A stretch of DNA of 62,400 bases from Alistipes sp. GTDB lineage: Bacteria; Bacteroidota; Bacteroidia; Bacteroidales; Rikenellaceae. The translations under genes and the position numbers were made by a program. A model generated the notes under the pieces. That model was not told the origin of the DNA. It ran no database searches and worked only from the letters and a program-made list of their open reading frames with translations. The stretch spans positions 1 to 62,400 of the forward strand of contig JAFQTX010000039.1 in assembly GCA_017408825.1 (NCBI GenBank), in the 5' to 3' direction. This document shows, piece after piece, positions 34,857-44,717 of the stretch (the first letter of the stretch is position 1; every line of letters begins with the position of its first letter).

Positions 34857-36887
34857 ATGAAGAGATGCTGCACCATACTGCTACTTATGCTCTGTGTCAC
34901 GCTAACAGCGGTGGCACAGGAGCGTCATTTCGACATCGACGCAGTATCTATCGTGGGTAAGCGTACCATTAAAGATATCGGCGTGCAGCAGACACGCATA
35001 GACTCCACACAGCTACGTGAGAGCATCTCGCTATCTATGGCCGATGTGCTGACCTTCAACAGCTCTATATTTGTCAAGAGCTATGGTCGTGCCACGCTCT
35101 CGACAGTAGCCTTCCGAGGCACATCACCATCGCATACGCAGGTGATATGGAACGGTATGAAGCTATCCAACCCCATGCTCGGCATGACCGACTTCTCGAC
35201 CATCCCGTCATACTTCATCGACGACGCCTCGCTGCTGCATGGCACCTCGTCGGTAAACGAGACGGGTGGCGGTTTGGGTGGTGCTGTGAAGCTCTCCACG
35301 ACACCTGCTAACACACAAGGTTTCAAGCTACAATATATTCAGGGTATAGGCTCGTTCCGCTCCTTTGATGAGTATCTACGCCTGGCGTGGGGTAACGACC
35401 ATTGGCAGACATCTACACGCCTAAGTCTGGCTACCTCGCCCAACGACTTTAAGTACGTAAATCGTGATAAGAAGCTCAATATCTACGATGATGAGATGAA
35501 CATCATCGACCAATATTACCCTACCGAGCGTAACCGCAGTGGCGCATATCGTGACCTGCATATACTTCAGGAGGCCTACTACAATACGGGGCGTGGTGAT
35601 AGGTTTGGCCTTAGCGCATGGTATATAAACTCCAATCGTGAGCTTCCGATACTCACTACCGACTACTCCGAGGATACTAAGTTCGACAACCGACAGCGTG
35701 AGCAGACATTTCGTGGCATCCTCACGTGGGATCACCACCGCACATCGTGGCGTGTAGGTGCGAGTGGCGGATATGTGCATACCACCCTTAAGTACGACTA
35801 CCTGCGTGACCCTGGCAATGGCACGATGACACCCATGACACGCTCACGCTCACGTGTAAACACCCTCTACGCACGTGCCGAGGGCGAATACTACATAGGC
35901 AGCAAGTGGCTCTTTACGGCAAACCTCGCCGCACACCAACACTTTGTCGAGAGCCGAGATAAGAATATCATCCTGCAGCAGGGCGACAAGGCTATTGTGG
36001 GCTACAATCAGGCACGTGTGGAGCTCTCTGGCTCGGTGTCGGCAAAGTGGCGCCCCAACGATAGGCTCGGAGTATCGGTGGTGCTGCGTGAGGAGATGTT
36101 TGGCGATAGGTTTGCACCCATCATCCCTGCACTCTTTGTAGACTATGTGGCATCACGACGTGGTAATGTCATTGTCAAGGCCTCCGCATCACGCAACCAC
36201 CGCGTCCCATCGCTCAACGACCTATACTTTCTGCCTGGTGGCAACCCAGAGCTACGCAACGAGAGTGGCTGGTCGTACGACGCAGGTGCAGAGTTTACCA
36301 TAGGCAAGGAGGGCCTCTATCGCCTCCATGGCTCGGTGTCGTGGTTCGACTCCTATATCCACGATTGGATTATGTGGCTGCCTACGACTAAGGGTTTCTT
36401 CTCGCCTCGTAATGTGAAGGATGTACACGCCTATGGTGTGGAGCTTAAGGCAAGCGGATATGTGACATTAGGTCGTGGCTGGCGAGTAGATGCTGATGCT
36501 AACTACTCGTGGACACCCTCTATCAACTGCGGCGAGAAGCTCTCGGAGGCCGACCGCTCGGTAGGCCGCCAGCTCCCCTACGTACCACTGCATACCGCCA
36601 CTATCAATGGCCGCCTCTCGTGGCGGGGCTGGGCCTTTAACTATAAGTGGTGCTACTACTCGGAGCGCTATACGATGTCATCTAACGACTTCACGCTTAC
36701 GGGCAAGCTCCCTGAGTATTTTATGTCGAATATATCGCTTGAAAAGGCCCTCGCGTTCTCTTGGGCCGACCTTACCATTAAGGGGAGTATCAACAATCTC
36801 TTCGACGAGGAGTATATGTCAGTGCTCTCCCGCCCTATGCCCGGCATCAACTTCCAGCTCTTAGTAAGCATCACCCCAAAGTGGTAG
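34857..36887 (+). CDS. btuB: TonB-dependent vitamin B12 receptor BtuB
   Basis: A 676-residue outer-membrane receptor. Signal peptide 1-21 (TAVAQ), TonB-box-like segment DAVSIVGKR, plug domain (about 35-155; STVAFRGTSPSHTQVIWNGM) and a 22-strand-type barrel ending in the aromatic VSITPKW. It imports cobalamin using TonB energy. Partner of the BtuG lid encoded immediately upstream; last clear member of the riboswitch operon. It lacks the long N-terminal CarboxypepD_reg extension of SusC-type receptors, as expected for BtuB. Confidence 0.94.
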   Translation: MKRCCTILLLMLCVTLTAVAQERHFDIDAVSIVGKRTIKDIGVQQTRIDSTQLRESISLSMADVLTFNSSIFVKSYGRATLSTVAFRGTSPSHTQVIWNGMKLSNPMLGMTDFSTIPSYFIDDASLLHGTSSVNETGGGLGGAVKLSTTPANTQGFKLQYIQGIGSFRSFDEYLRLAWGNDHWQTSTRLSLATSPNDFKYVNRDKKLNIYDDEMNIIDQYYPTERNRSGAYRDLHILQEAYYNTGRGDRFGLSAWYINSNRELPILTTDYSEDTKFDNRQREQTFRGILTWDHHRTSWRVGASGGYVHTTLKYDYLRDPGNGTMTPMTRSRSRVNTLYARAEGEYYIGSKWLFTANLAAHQHFVESRDKNIILQQGDKAIVGYNQARVELSGSVSAKWRPNDRLGVSVVLREEMFGDRFAPIIPALFVDYVASRRGNVIVKASASRNHRVPSLNDLYFLPGGNPELRNESGWSYDAGAEFTIGKEGLYRLHGSVSWFDSYIHDWIMWLPTTKGFFSPRNVKDVHAYGVELKASGYVTLGRGWRVDADANYSWTPSINCGEKLSEADRSVGRQLPYVPLHTATINGRLSWRGWAFNYKWCYYSERYTMSSNDFTLTGKLPEYFMSNISLEKALAFSWADLTIKGSINNLFDEEYMSVLSRPMPGINFQLLVSITPKW

Positions 36888-36943
36888 AGAGTAGCTACCG
36901 AGCACAAGGAGCACTCTCAAAAGGAGAATATTTTGTTGAAATA

Positions 36944-36974
36944 TTGCTTTTATTGCATAAGTTTCCTATCTTTA
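36944..36974 (+). promoter_or_regulatory. Likely promoter of the 37041 gene
   Basis: TTGC (36944-36947), 19 bases, TATCTTTA (36967-36974), one mismatch each to the consensus. Confidence 0.5.
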
Positions 36975-37040
36975 CTTTCTAAATTGCCCAACCACCAAAC
37001 GGTAAGCAATTCGACAGGGAGCATAATACAAGACAGGACT

Positions 37041-38315
37041 ATGAGACGATTACTATTTGTTTTAGTTGCGCTGTGTCTAAGCCTGAGCACAACAGAGCTA
37101 TCGGCACAGAAGGCACTCAGCCAAAGCATCACCGAGATAGCTACACTGGTGGAGTATGGACCTCGAAAGGGCGTTTTGAATGGCCACGAGTGGATAGACT
37201 TAGGACTACCTTCGGGAACACGATGGGCTACGTGCAACGTAGACGCCTCGGCAACACATCTCCCAGGCAGGCTGTATTCGTGGGGAGAAACCATCGTAAA
37301 ATCATCATACACAGAGAGTAACACCCCAAATTATGGTCGAGATATTGCCGATTTCTCGGGCGACAAAGCCTATGACGTAGCTACAGCAAAGTGGGGCAAG
37401 GGGTGGCGTATGCCCACCAAGGTGGAGTTCGACGAACTTGTGTACTACTGCTACTGGCGCTATGTACAGCGTGAGGGGCGCTGGGGCGCAGAGTTCACAA
37501 GCAGCGTAAACGGCAACTCCATATTCCTCCCTACTACGGGCTATAAGGATGGCACGAAGCACTACGAGGCGAGCGGCTGCGGCTCATACTGGACCTCGAC
37601 ACCATGGCAAAGCGCAGAATATAAGAGTGGTGCTCATGAGTACCACTTCGGAGGGGCATTAGGCGAGGCGGGTATCTCGGAGCGCTACTACGGCTACGCC
37701 ATACGTCCCGTAACCGACTATGATGTAGATACTAATGTCATTCCCGTGTCTGGTGAGATAAACGGCCACCCATGGGTAGACCTCGGACTGCCCTCGGGCA
37801 CAAAGTGGGCAACACAAAATCTTGGTGCCAACGCCGTAGATCAGGATGGTGAGCACTATGCCTGGGGCGAGGTATACCCCTACGCCGATAAACACTCGAC
37901 GAAGAACGATATGTACGACAAGGAGTCGGGCGATATTGCTGGCGATGCACACTATGACGTGGCACGCGCACTATGGGGAGGCACGTGGCGACTACCTACC
38001 GAGGAGGAGTTCAACGAGCTTATCACCAACTGCACGTTCGAGTGGACAAGCATCGGCCGTCGCTACGGTGTCAAGATAACAAGCAGGACAAATGGCAACT
38101 ACATCTTCCTGCCCGCATCGGGCGTCCACGAAAGCCGCTATGCCGAGTCGATCTACCCCACCGCCCTAAACGAGACGGCCTGCTACTGGAGCTCGACCCC
38201 CGCACGTAGCAACTACCACCATAAAGCGTATGGCATCAAACTCAACAAGACGATGATCATCGTGCTATCGCACACACGCTTCTACGGATATAGCATACGT
38301 CCGGTGTCCGATTAA
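37041..38315 (+). CDS. Secreted protein with two Fibrobacter-major-paralogue-like domains
   Basis: A 424-residue exported protein; signal peptide MRRLLFVLVALCLSLSTTEL to about residue 22. Two homologous ~190-residue domains each begin NGHEWIDLGLPSGTRWAT or NGHPWVDLGLPSGTKWAT, contain YSWGE/YAWGE and WRMPT/WRLPT motifs, and end YGYAIRPV or YGYSIRPV. This matches the Fib_succ_major type found in many secreted Bacteroidota proteins; its function is unknown. An upstream in-frame ATG (36933) would place hydrophilic residues before the signal peptide and overlaps the promoter, so 37041 is used. It follows btuB by 150 bp with its own promoter, so B12 control is doubtful. Confidence 0.82.
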   Translation: MRRLLFVLVALCLSLSTTELSAQKALSQSITEIATLVEYGPRKGVLNGHEWIDLGLPSGTRWATCNVDASATHLPGRLYSWGETIVKSSYTESNTPNYGRDIADFSGDKAYDVATAKWGKGWRMPTKVEFDELVYYCYWRYVQREGRWGAEFTSSVNGNSIFLPTTGYKDGTKHYEASGCGSYWTSTPWQSAEYKSGAHEYHFGGALGEAGISERYYGYAIRPVTDYDVDTNVIPVSGEINGHPWVDLGLPSGTKWATQNLGANAVDQDGEHYAWGEVYPYADKHSTKNDMYDKESGDIAGDAHYDVARALWGGTWRLPTEEEFNELITNCTFEWTSIGRRYGVKITSRTNGNYIFLPASGVHESRYAESIYPTALNETACYWSSTPARSNYHHKAYGIKLNKTMIIVLSHTRFYGYSIRPVSD

Positions 38316-38500
38316 TGATTGCCCCGCAGATGACAGCCGTGACCACGGCCACAAAGAGACAAACGGCAAAGGAGTTGCAGTCAAAACAGGGGGTAATATA
38401 CCCCGTGGGTGAGAGGGCTACTTCTTACCATAGGGGTGCTGAGCGTAACACACAGCAAAAAGCCCGACAATTCTTTATTACTGTACGATAAAAGAGGGTA

Positions 38501-38634
38501 AGACAATAAGAGAGTAAGAGACATAAGAGGGCTGCGGACAACGCTGATACCCGACCTCGCAATGGTCCTAATTGTCCTTATGTCTTAATGGTCCTAATGG
38601 TCCTATTATCCTAATGGTCTTAATATAAAAAACT
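38501..38634 (+). repeat. Dispersed palindromic intergenic repeat, copy 3
   Basis: Left part AGACAATAAGAGAGTAAGAG, central GCTGATACCCGACCTCG, right part of repeated AATGGTCCTAAT words. It lies 64 bp left of a dispersed hairpin element. The rest of the 38316-38700 gap shows no gene; it includes a CAGGGGGTAATATACCCC hairpin near 38390. Confidence 0.65.
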
Positions 38635-38689
38635 GACGATGGGTAAGTGCGAGGGTGCGTTTGATGTCAGAAGGGGTTAGGCTTGGCCT

Positions 38690-38776
38690 CGACATGAAAT
38701 TAGCCCGGATGGGACATACTTGACGTATTTCCCATTCGGGCTAATGATTGAGAGGTCGAGAATGACCCCTTATCAC
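38690..38776. repeat. Dispersed hairpin element, copy 3 (directly after guaA stop)
   Basis: Invariant core GGATGGGACATAC/GTATTTCCCATTC with loop TTGAC; the outer stem here is ATTAGCCC/GGGCTAAT, fully paired but different from the other copies. It is followed by GATTGAGAGGTCG and CCCCTTATCAC, ending 10 bp from the guaA stop. Confidence 0.82.
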
Positions 38777-38785
38777 ATCAAACGA

Positions 38786-40315
38786 TTATTCCCACTCGAT
38801 CGTGGCCGGTGGCTTAGAAGATATATCGTAGACGACGCGATTGACGCCACGCACCTTATTGATAATCTCGTTCGAGAGGCGTGCGAGGATCTCGTAAGGG
38901 ATATGTACCCAATCGGCAGTCATGCCATCGGTAGACTGCACGGCACGCAGTGCCACGCAACGCTCGTAGGTACGCTCATCGCCCATAACGCCGACACTCT
39001 GCACAGGGAGGAGGATAGCACCTGCCTGCCAAATCTTATCGTACCAGCCCGTCTCACGAAGGATGTCGAGGTATATCTTATCTACATTTTGAAGTATCTC
39101 AACCTTCTCACGAGTGATGTCGCCGAGGATGCGGATAGCGAGGCCTGGGCCTGGGAATGGGTGACGGCCGATAAGATGCTCTGGCATACCCATAGAGCGG
39201 CCTACACGACGTACCTCATCCTTAAACAGCAGGCGCAAAGGCTCAACAACCTTAAGGCCCATCTTCTCAGGGAGACCACCCACGTTGTGGTGCGACTTGA
39301 TGACTACGGCGGTGCCGTTCACCTGTGCCGACTCAACAACATCGGGATAGATAGTACCCTGGCCGAGCCACTTAACACCCTCGAGCTTCTTAGCCTCCTG
39401 CTCGAAGACCTCCACAAAGTCACGACCGATAATCTTACGCTTGGTCTCAGGGTCTGATACGCCCGCAAGGTCGCCGAGGAACTTATCGGAAGCATCTACG
39501 CCCTTAACATTAAGACCCATACCACGATATGACTCGATAACCTCGTCGAACTCGTTCTTGCGCAATAGGCCTGAGTCTACAAAGATGCAGTATAGGCGCT
39601 CGCCAATGGCCTTATGTAGCAACATAGCAGCGACAGATGAGTCTACACCACCCGACAGGCCGAGCACCACCTTATCCTCGCCAAGCTGCTCACGAAGCTG
39701 TGCTACGGTACTCTCCACAAAGCTCTCAGGAGTCCAGCTGCCTGCACAACCACAGATTCCCATAACGAAGTTACGAAGCATCTCGAAGCCCTGCTCCGAG
39801 TGGTACACCTCAGGGTGGAACTGAATACCCCATGTCTGCTCATTAGCAATGCGATAGGCTGCTACGGCAACATCCTCCGTTGAAGCAACAATAGAGTAGC
39901 CATCAGGGATTGTTGTGATGGTGTCGCCATGCGACATCCACACCTGAGACTCTGCGTTAAGACCCTGCATGAGTGGGTCGGCAGCATCTACCACACGCAT
40001 CTTGGCACGTCCATACTCTCGGCTTGGCGATGCCTCAACCTTACCACCAAAGAAGTGGGCGAGGTACTGCGCACCATAGCATACGCCGAGTAGTGGGAGC
40101 TTACCCTTGATAGCGTCGAGATCGAAGCGTGGGGCGAACTCATCACGCACCGAGCGAGGTGAGCCTGAAAGGATTACGCCACGCACCGACTCATCCAACG
40201 CCGGAGGGTTGTTGAATGGGTGAATCTCACAATATACCTGCATCTCACGAATGCGTCGTGCGATGAGCTGCGTATACTGCGAGCCGAAGTCGATGATTAA
40301 TATCTTCTCTGTCAT
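38786..40315 (-). CDS. guaA: GMP synthase (glutamine-hydrolysing)
   Basis: Converts XMP, ATP and glutamine to GMP, the last step of guanylate synthesis. The 509-residue protein has an N-terminal class I amidotransferase domain with nucleophile C79 (GVCYGAQYL) and His-Glu in FHPEVYHSE, an ATP-pyrophosphatase P-loop (LSGGVDSS), and the C-terminal dimerisation domain ending [11 protein letters not shown]. It lies 142 bp downstream of guaB on the same strand, giving a two-gene guanine nucleotide block. A dispersed hairpin element follows its stop. Confidence 0.98.
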   Translation of the reverse strand: MTEKILIIDFGSQYTQLIARRIREMQVYCEIHPFNNPPALDESVRGVILSGSPRSVRDEFAPRFDLDAIKGKLPLLGVCYGAQYLAHFFGGKVEASPSREYGRAKMRVVDAADPLMQGLNAESQVWMSHGDTITTIPDGYSIVASTEDVAVAAYRIANEQTWGIQFHPEVYHSEQGFEMLRNFVMGICGCAGSWTPESFVESTVAQLREQLGEDKVVLGLSGGVDSSVAAMLLHKAIGERLYCIFVDSGLLRKNEFDEVIESYRGMGLNVKGVDASDKFLGDLAGVSDPETKRKIIGRDFVEVFEQEAKKLEGVKWLGQGTIYPDVVESAQVNGTAVVIKSHHNVGGLPEKMGLKVVEPLRLLFKDEVRRVGRSMGMPEHLIGRHPFPGPGLAIRILGDITREKVEILQNVDKIYLDILRETGWYDKIWQAGAILLPVQSVGVMGDERTYERCVALRAVQSTDGMTADWVHIPYEILARLSNEIINKVRGVNRVVYDISSKPPATIEWE

Positions 40316-40457
40316 ATAGTCTTTGTTGTTTCTCTTATTTTTGTGGGTCTCTTCGAGTCTCTATGGGTTAATATGATCATCGTACCCATCGTAACTCACC
40401 AAACCGCTTATGCAGATGCCAAAGCATCCTTACTTATTAATCACGAAAGCATTCTTA

Positions 40458-41933
40458 CTATTCACCACGAGAATAGTTAGGAGTCTCGCTCGTAATAGTA
40501 ATATCGTGTGGATGGTTCTCCGTAACGCCACTCGACGTGATGCGGATAAAACGAGCCTTCTGCAGGGTCTCGATATCCTTAGCACCGCAGTAGCCCATAC
40601 CTGCACGAATACCCCCTACAAGCTGATATACTGTCTCAGCGAGCTTACCCTTGAAAGGCACACGACCCACGATACCCTCTGGCACGAGCTTCATGATATT
40701 GCCCTCAGAGCCCTTCTGGAAGTAGCGGTCTGCAGAGCCAGCCTTCATAGCGTCGATAGAGCCCATACCACGATAAGCCTTGAACTTACGGCCGTTGTAG
40801 ATGATGGTCTCGCCGGGTGACTCCTCAGTGCCTGCAAACATTGAGCCTACCATCACGCAGTTACCACCTGCTGCCAACGCCTTAACGATATCGCCTGAGT
40901 AGCGCAAGCCACCGTCGGCAATGATAGGCACACCAGCCTTCTTAGCCTCTGTCGAAGCGTCATATATTGCTGAGAGCTGTGGCACGCCAACACCGGCGAT
41001 GATACGTGTGGTGCATATAGAGCCTGGGCCGATACCCACCTTGATGCCATCAGCGCCATTCTCGATGAGGTACTTAGCAGCCTCGGCAGTAGCGATGTTA
41101 CCTACAACAACATCGAGGTGAGGATATGCCTCCTTGATCTGACGCAAGAGACCCACAACACCCTTGGTGTGGCCGTGTGCCGAGTCGAGGACTACGGCAT
41201 CTACCTCCTCGGCAACGAGTGCTGCGACACGCTCCATAGCATCGGGTGTGATGCCGATACCTGCGGCTACACGCAGACGACCCTTCGAGTCCTTACACGC
41301 ATTAGGGTTATCCTTAAGTTTTGTGATGTCACGATAGGTGATAAGGCCTACGAGCTTGCCGTTGTCATTAACCACGGGGAGCTTCTCGATCTTGTTTGCG
41401 AGCAACACCTCGGCAGCCGACTTAAGGTCGGTCTCGTGCGTTGTCACAATATTCTCCTTGGTCATCACCTCGTCGATAAGACGGTTCATATCACTCTGGA
41501 AGCGGAGGTCACGGTTTGTGACAATACCGATGAGCATACCCTCGTTATCAACTACGGGGATGCCACCTATCTTGTTCTCCTGCATCAGGGCCAGAGCATC
41601 ACCCACTGTGTTATCCTTGCGGATTGTCACAGGGTCGTAGATCATACCGCTCTCGGCACGCTTCACACGGCGCACGTGTGCAGCCTGCGCAGCGATAGAC
41701 ATATTTTTGTGGATTACGCCGATACCACCCTCACGTGCCAATGCTATGGCTAACGTTGCCTCGGTCACGGTATCCATTGCCGCAGAGACGATTGGGATGT
41801 TGAGCTGAATGTTGCGAGAGAAGCGACCTACGGTCGATACCTCGCGAGGCAATACCTCGGAATAGGCAGGCACGAGCAACACATCATCAAATGTGAGACC
41901 TGTTGTCAGTACCCTTTCATCGATAAAAGACAT
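40458..41933 (-). CDS. guaB: IMP dehydrogenase
   Basis: Oxidises IMP to XMP with NAD, the committed step to GMP. The 491-residue protein has the (beta/alpha)8 barrel, two CBS domains inserted at about 95-205 (GGIPVVDNEGMLIGIVTNRD, KLPVVNDNGKLVGLITYRD), and the catalytic loop GIGPGSICTTRIIAGVGVPQ with the nucleophilic Cys. The C-terminal GTEESPGE and YRGMGSIDAM motifs are also present. The promoter element TAATTTTG lies at 41965-41972. Confidence 0.98.
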   Translation of the reverse strand: MSFIDERVLTTGLTFDDVLLVPAYSEVLPREVSTVGRFSRNIQLNIPIVSAAMDTVTEATLAIALAREGGIGVIHKNMSIAAQAAHVRRVKRAESGMIYDPVTIRKDNTVGDALALMQENKIGGIPVVDNEGMLIGIVTNRDLRFQSDMNRLIDEVMTKENIVTTHETDLKSAAEVLLANKIEKLPVVNDNGKLVGLITYRDITKLKDNPNACKDSKGRLRVAAGIGITPDAMERVAALVAEEVDAVVLDSAHGHTKGVVGLLRQIKEAYPHLDVVVGNIATAEAAKYLIENGADGIKVGIGPGSICTTRIIAGVGVPQLSAIYDASTEAKKAGVPIIADGGLRYSGDIVKALAAGGNCVMVGSMFAGTEESPGETIIYNGRKFKAYRGMGSIDAMKAGSADRYFQKGSEGNIMKLVPEGIVGRVPFKGKLAETVYQLVGGIRAGMGYCGAKDIETLQKARFIRITSSGVTENHPHDITITSETPNYSRGE

Positions 41934-41964
41934 AGCAATCAGGTTTATAATTTTATGTTGCGCA

Positions 41965-41972
41965 CAAAATTA
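41965..41972 (-). promoter_or_regulatory. -7 element of the guaB promoter
   Basis: TAATTTTG on the minus strand with TTG 20 bases upstream, about 30 bp before ATG 41933. Confidence 0.65.
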
Positions 41973-42086
41973 CAAAAAATAATCTGAAAGTGCAATACGC
42001 ACCGCTATTTTTTCACAAAACAGAATAGATTGCCTTGAGCATTTTAGCGAGGTGTAAGCCTCAGAGATTAATTACGTGGCAGAAAT

Positions 42087-42737
42087 TTATTCGATATACT
42101 CCAACAGCTCGGTGATATTATCAACGATAAGCTCGGCCCCTGATGCCTCAAGCTCGGCACGTGTGGCATTACCATAGCTCACACCTACGGCCCCCACTTC
42201 GGCATTATGTGCCATTGCAATATCTACGGGCATATCACCCACTACAAGGGCCTCTGAGGGCTTAAAGCCGAGCTCTCGGAGGGTCATAAGCACAGGCTCG
42301 GGATCGGGCTTATGACGAGTAACACTATCCGAGCCGAGGATATATGAGAAGTGTTCGGCAATACCCATCCTACGCATAAAGAGTAGCAGCGATGGCGAGC
42401 TACGTGACGAGGCTATGCTCAGCACAATATCACGCTCACGTAGTCTCTCGAGTGTCCATCGTACGCCATCAAAGAGTTGGGGTATGCACTCCTCGATACT
42501 TTGGTAGAATATGTCACGATAGTGTTTCACGCACTCTGTGGCCTCCACATCGCTCATCGCAGGATACATCTTTAGGAAGCTGTCGAGGAGCGTGAGACCG
42601 ATTGTCGAGGCGCACGTCGTCTCATCACGCAACTCGAGGCCACGCTCACGCATTGTACGTTGCAGTGTCATTATGATATTTTGGCGGGTATCGCCCAACG
42701 TACCATCAAAGTCAAATATTATGAGTTTCGGTTTCAC
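42087..42737 (-). CDS. HAD-superfamily phosphatase (phosphoglycolate phosphatase-like)
   Basis: A 216-residue cytosolic HAD hydrolase: motif I IFDFDGTLGDT with the nucleophilic Asp, motif II SIASS, motif III Lys in RHKPDPEP, motif IV GDMPVDIAMA. A helical cap lies between motifs I and II, as in Gph/PGP proteins. Substrate unknown. There is no ATG in front of motif I; GTG 42737 (VKPKLIIFDFDG) is the best start, because a TTG further up (42752) overlaps the TATCTTTG promoter element at 42742-42749. The transcript would then have almost no leader. The promoter element lies in the first unit of an 87-bp tandem repeat. Confidence 0.88.
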   Translation of the reverse strand: MKPKLIIFDFDGTLGDTRQNIIMTLQRTMRERGLELRDETTCASTIGLTLLDSFLKMYPAMSDVEATECVKHYRDIFYQSIEECIPQLFDGVRWTLERLRERDIVLSIASSRSSPSLLLFMRRMGIAEHFSYILGSDSVTRHKPDPEPVLMTLRELGFKPSEALVVGDMPVDIAMAHNAEVGAVGVSYGNATRAELEASGAELIVDNITELLEYIE

Positions 42738-42741
42738 AACA

Positions 42742-43002
42742 CAAAGATACAAAAAAGTTATGACCTATCATCACGCGAGGCCTACTTTGATGTAGAAGGG
42801 TGTTGTAATAAGAGCGTCATTATGACGCCAAAGATACGAAAAAGTTATTACCTATCATCACGTGAGGCCTATTTTGGTGTAAAAGGGTGTTGTTGTAGAA
42901 GCGTCATTATGACGCCAAAGATACGAAAAAGTTATGACCTATCATCACGTGAGACCTACTTTGGTGTAAAAGGGTGTTGTAATAAGAGCGTCATTGTAAC
43001 GC
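42742..43002. repeat. Three tandem copies of an 87-bp repeat
   Basis: Units 42742-42828, 42829-42915 and 42916-43002, each starting CAAAGATAC and containing GTTATGACCTATCATCACG and a GCGTCATTATGACGC palindrome (degenerate in the third). The unit length is a multiple of three, so an open frame of 29-residue repeats spans the plus strand, but it shows no other sign of coding. Each unit carries TATCTTTG on the minus strand, the -7 element of the HAD gene. Nothing else was seen between the HAD gene and 43119. Confidence 0.85.
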
Positions 43003-43118
43003 CAAAAATGAAAAAAATATGGCTGACCGAAACAACAGCCAGCCATTATTAATATGAAGGGTGAGGATTTCACCACCTCGGCATAACGAGAAAATTCGCC
43101 TTCTTAGACGTTCTTAAC

Positions 43119-44711
43119 TTAGTAGATTAGCTCAAAGTCATCCACAAGCATAAGACTCTGCGTCGAACCCGTAAAGTAGTCACCAAAGCGTGAGCCTGTA
43201 CATATGATGATCATATGCGTAGGCACCTCACTGGTCGTACGGTAGTCCAAAGGCAGGGTAAACTCAATCCAGCCATCGGTAGACTCCGTGAAGATCATCT
43301 CGCCAACGCCGATCACGTTCTTGCCCTCCTTATTAAAATATGTGCTCTCATCCTTGGTGTTTACCACCACAGGGCAGTCGGCGCTACCGCCATACTCCTC
43401 AGCAGTCCAATTACCCACGGCGATCATAATCTGACCCTCGTCGTTATCGCCCTTCGTAAGGTTAGGACGTGCCGAAGGTACTCTGCCCAGCTCGTCAATA
43501 ACGCCGCAGTTATACTTAACCCAGCCGTGAAGAGCTACGGGGCGTGCCGACGTAGGACGGCCGAAATTAACCAAGCCATCGAGACCCACAAGGCCACCAA
43601 ACTCACCAAGGAAGATGTTACCTGCGGCAAACTTACCGATACCCATCAGCGCCGCCTTCTTTGACTGTAGCGAGGCAGCATACTTACCCTCGCTGCCTGG
43701 ACGAATATCCTCGGTAGGCTCAGTAAGCGTTGTGCTCGCCATAGCTGCACCATCGTTACCCGAGCCCCAGAATGGCGTGTCGATATATGGGCATACTACG
43801 TTATTTACCGTAGACCACTCCTCGAAGCCTGCATTTGGGAGCGCAAATATATCCTCAGTAGTTACCTTAACCACCTCCGTGAAGCTGTCGCCTGAGTAGG
43901 CCACAACCTCATACTCTGTCAAGGTGTCAAGGTTGCCAACACAAGCCGAGAAGCTACCGCCATTTACCTCGATGTCGTTTACTGCGAGCCACTCCTCGTC
44001 GCCAGCCTTGCGATACTTGAAGCCGAGGTCGGCGCCGCTACGGCCCTCAGCATAGAGCCATATGCGCTTAGCCCAAGCATCCACACCCTTAAACTCTACT
44101 TCTACGTCGGTAGGGATAACCTGGAGTGTCCACATCTCCTCGATGTCGTGATACGCCACCTCAATCTGACGCATAGAGCCATCGCTGAAGTCGTTAAGCT
44201 CAGAGAGTGCCAATGAGTAGGTTGTAATATCCTTTGGGCCGAGCTTCAACGAGGTGACACTAACACTCTTCATATCGTGATCCATAGGCACAAGGGCTGT
44301 AGCCACATGGTGCTCTACATCAATCTTCGACTCACCAATCTGACCCTCAACCGTGAAGTAACGCTCTATGCTCTGCTCGGCCGAGATTTTCCACTCGTAG
44401 GTCTGATACTTTGTTAGCTCAACATAGAGCGGTACGCGCAGATCGAACGTTGCGGGGAAGGTCACCGACGATGTAGCACCCTCGGTAGTAGTTATTGAGG
44501 TGATATTCACATTGCGAATATCTGTCGTCTCCTCAAGCTCGAGCGTCACACTCTTATTCACAGCGTCAATCTGAGGTGCCGACTTAAGACCATCAGCCTC
44601 CAGAGTTAGGATATCGAGCTTAATGATAGGATATGGCACATCATTATTGATACATCCTGAGGCAAAAGCGACAAGAGCGCCCAAAACAAATGTCTTAAAT
44701 ATCTTTGTCAT
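43119..44711 (-). CDS. PCMD-domain surface lipoprotein
   Basis: A 530-residue lipoprotein (lipobox ASGC, Cys20). The N-terminal half contains two beta-rich segments, and the C-terminal ~250 residues, from LPNAGFEEWS to MLVDDFELIY, form the PCMD (putative carbohydrate metabolism) jelly-roll-like domain: FWGSGNDGAAMAS, AASLQSKKAALMGIGKFAAG, NFGRP, GDYFTGSTQSLMLVDD. The same domain ends the protein at 46416-48494, with which it shares many motifs. Last gene of the seven-gene surface operon. The name implies carbohydrate binding, but no activity is established. Confidence 0.85.
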   Translation of the reverse strand: MTKIFKTFVLGALVAFASGCINNDVPYPIIKLDILTLEADGLKSAPQIDAVNKSVTLELEETTDIRNVNITSITTTEGATSSVTFPATFDLRVPLYVELTKYQTYEWKISAEQSIERYFTVEGQIGESKIDVEHHVATALVPMDHDMKSVSVTSLKLGPKDITTYSLALSELNDFSDGSMRQIEVAYHDIEEMWTLQVIPTDVEVEFKGVDAWAKRIWLYAEGRSGADLGFKYRKAGDEEWLAVNDIEVNGGSFSACVGNLDTLTEYEVVAYSGDSFTEVVKVTTEDIFALPNAGFEEWSTVNNVVCPYIDTPFWGSGNDGAAMASTTLTEPTEDIRPGSEGKYAASLQSKKAALMGIGKFAAGNIFLGEFGGLVGLDGLVNFGRPTSARPVALHGWVKYNCGVIDELGRVPSARPNLTKGDNDEGQIMIAVGNWTAEEYGGSADCPVVVNTKDESTYFNKEGKNVIGVGEMIFTESTDGWIEFTLPLDYRTTSEVPTHMIIICTGSRFGDYFTGSTQSLMLVDDFELIY

Positions 44712-44717
44712 AGCTCT

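Noticed and set aside
42742-43002. CRISPR array
   Set aside because: Whole 87-bp units are repeated without unique spacers and no cas genes are near.
42660-43052. Open frame of 130 codons made of 29-residue repeats on the plus strand
   Set aside because: It exists because the 87-bp DNA repeat is a multiple of three; it overlaps the HAD gene start antisense, has Cys-rich unlikely composition and no promoter or ribosome site.
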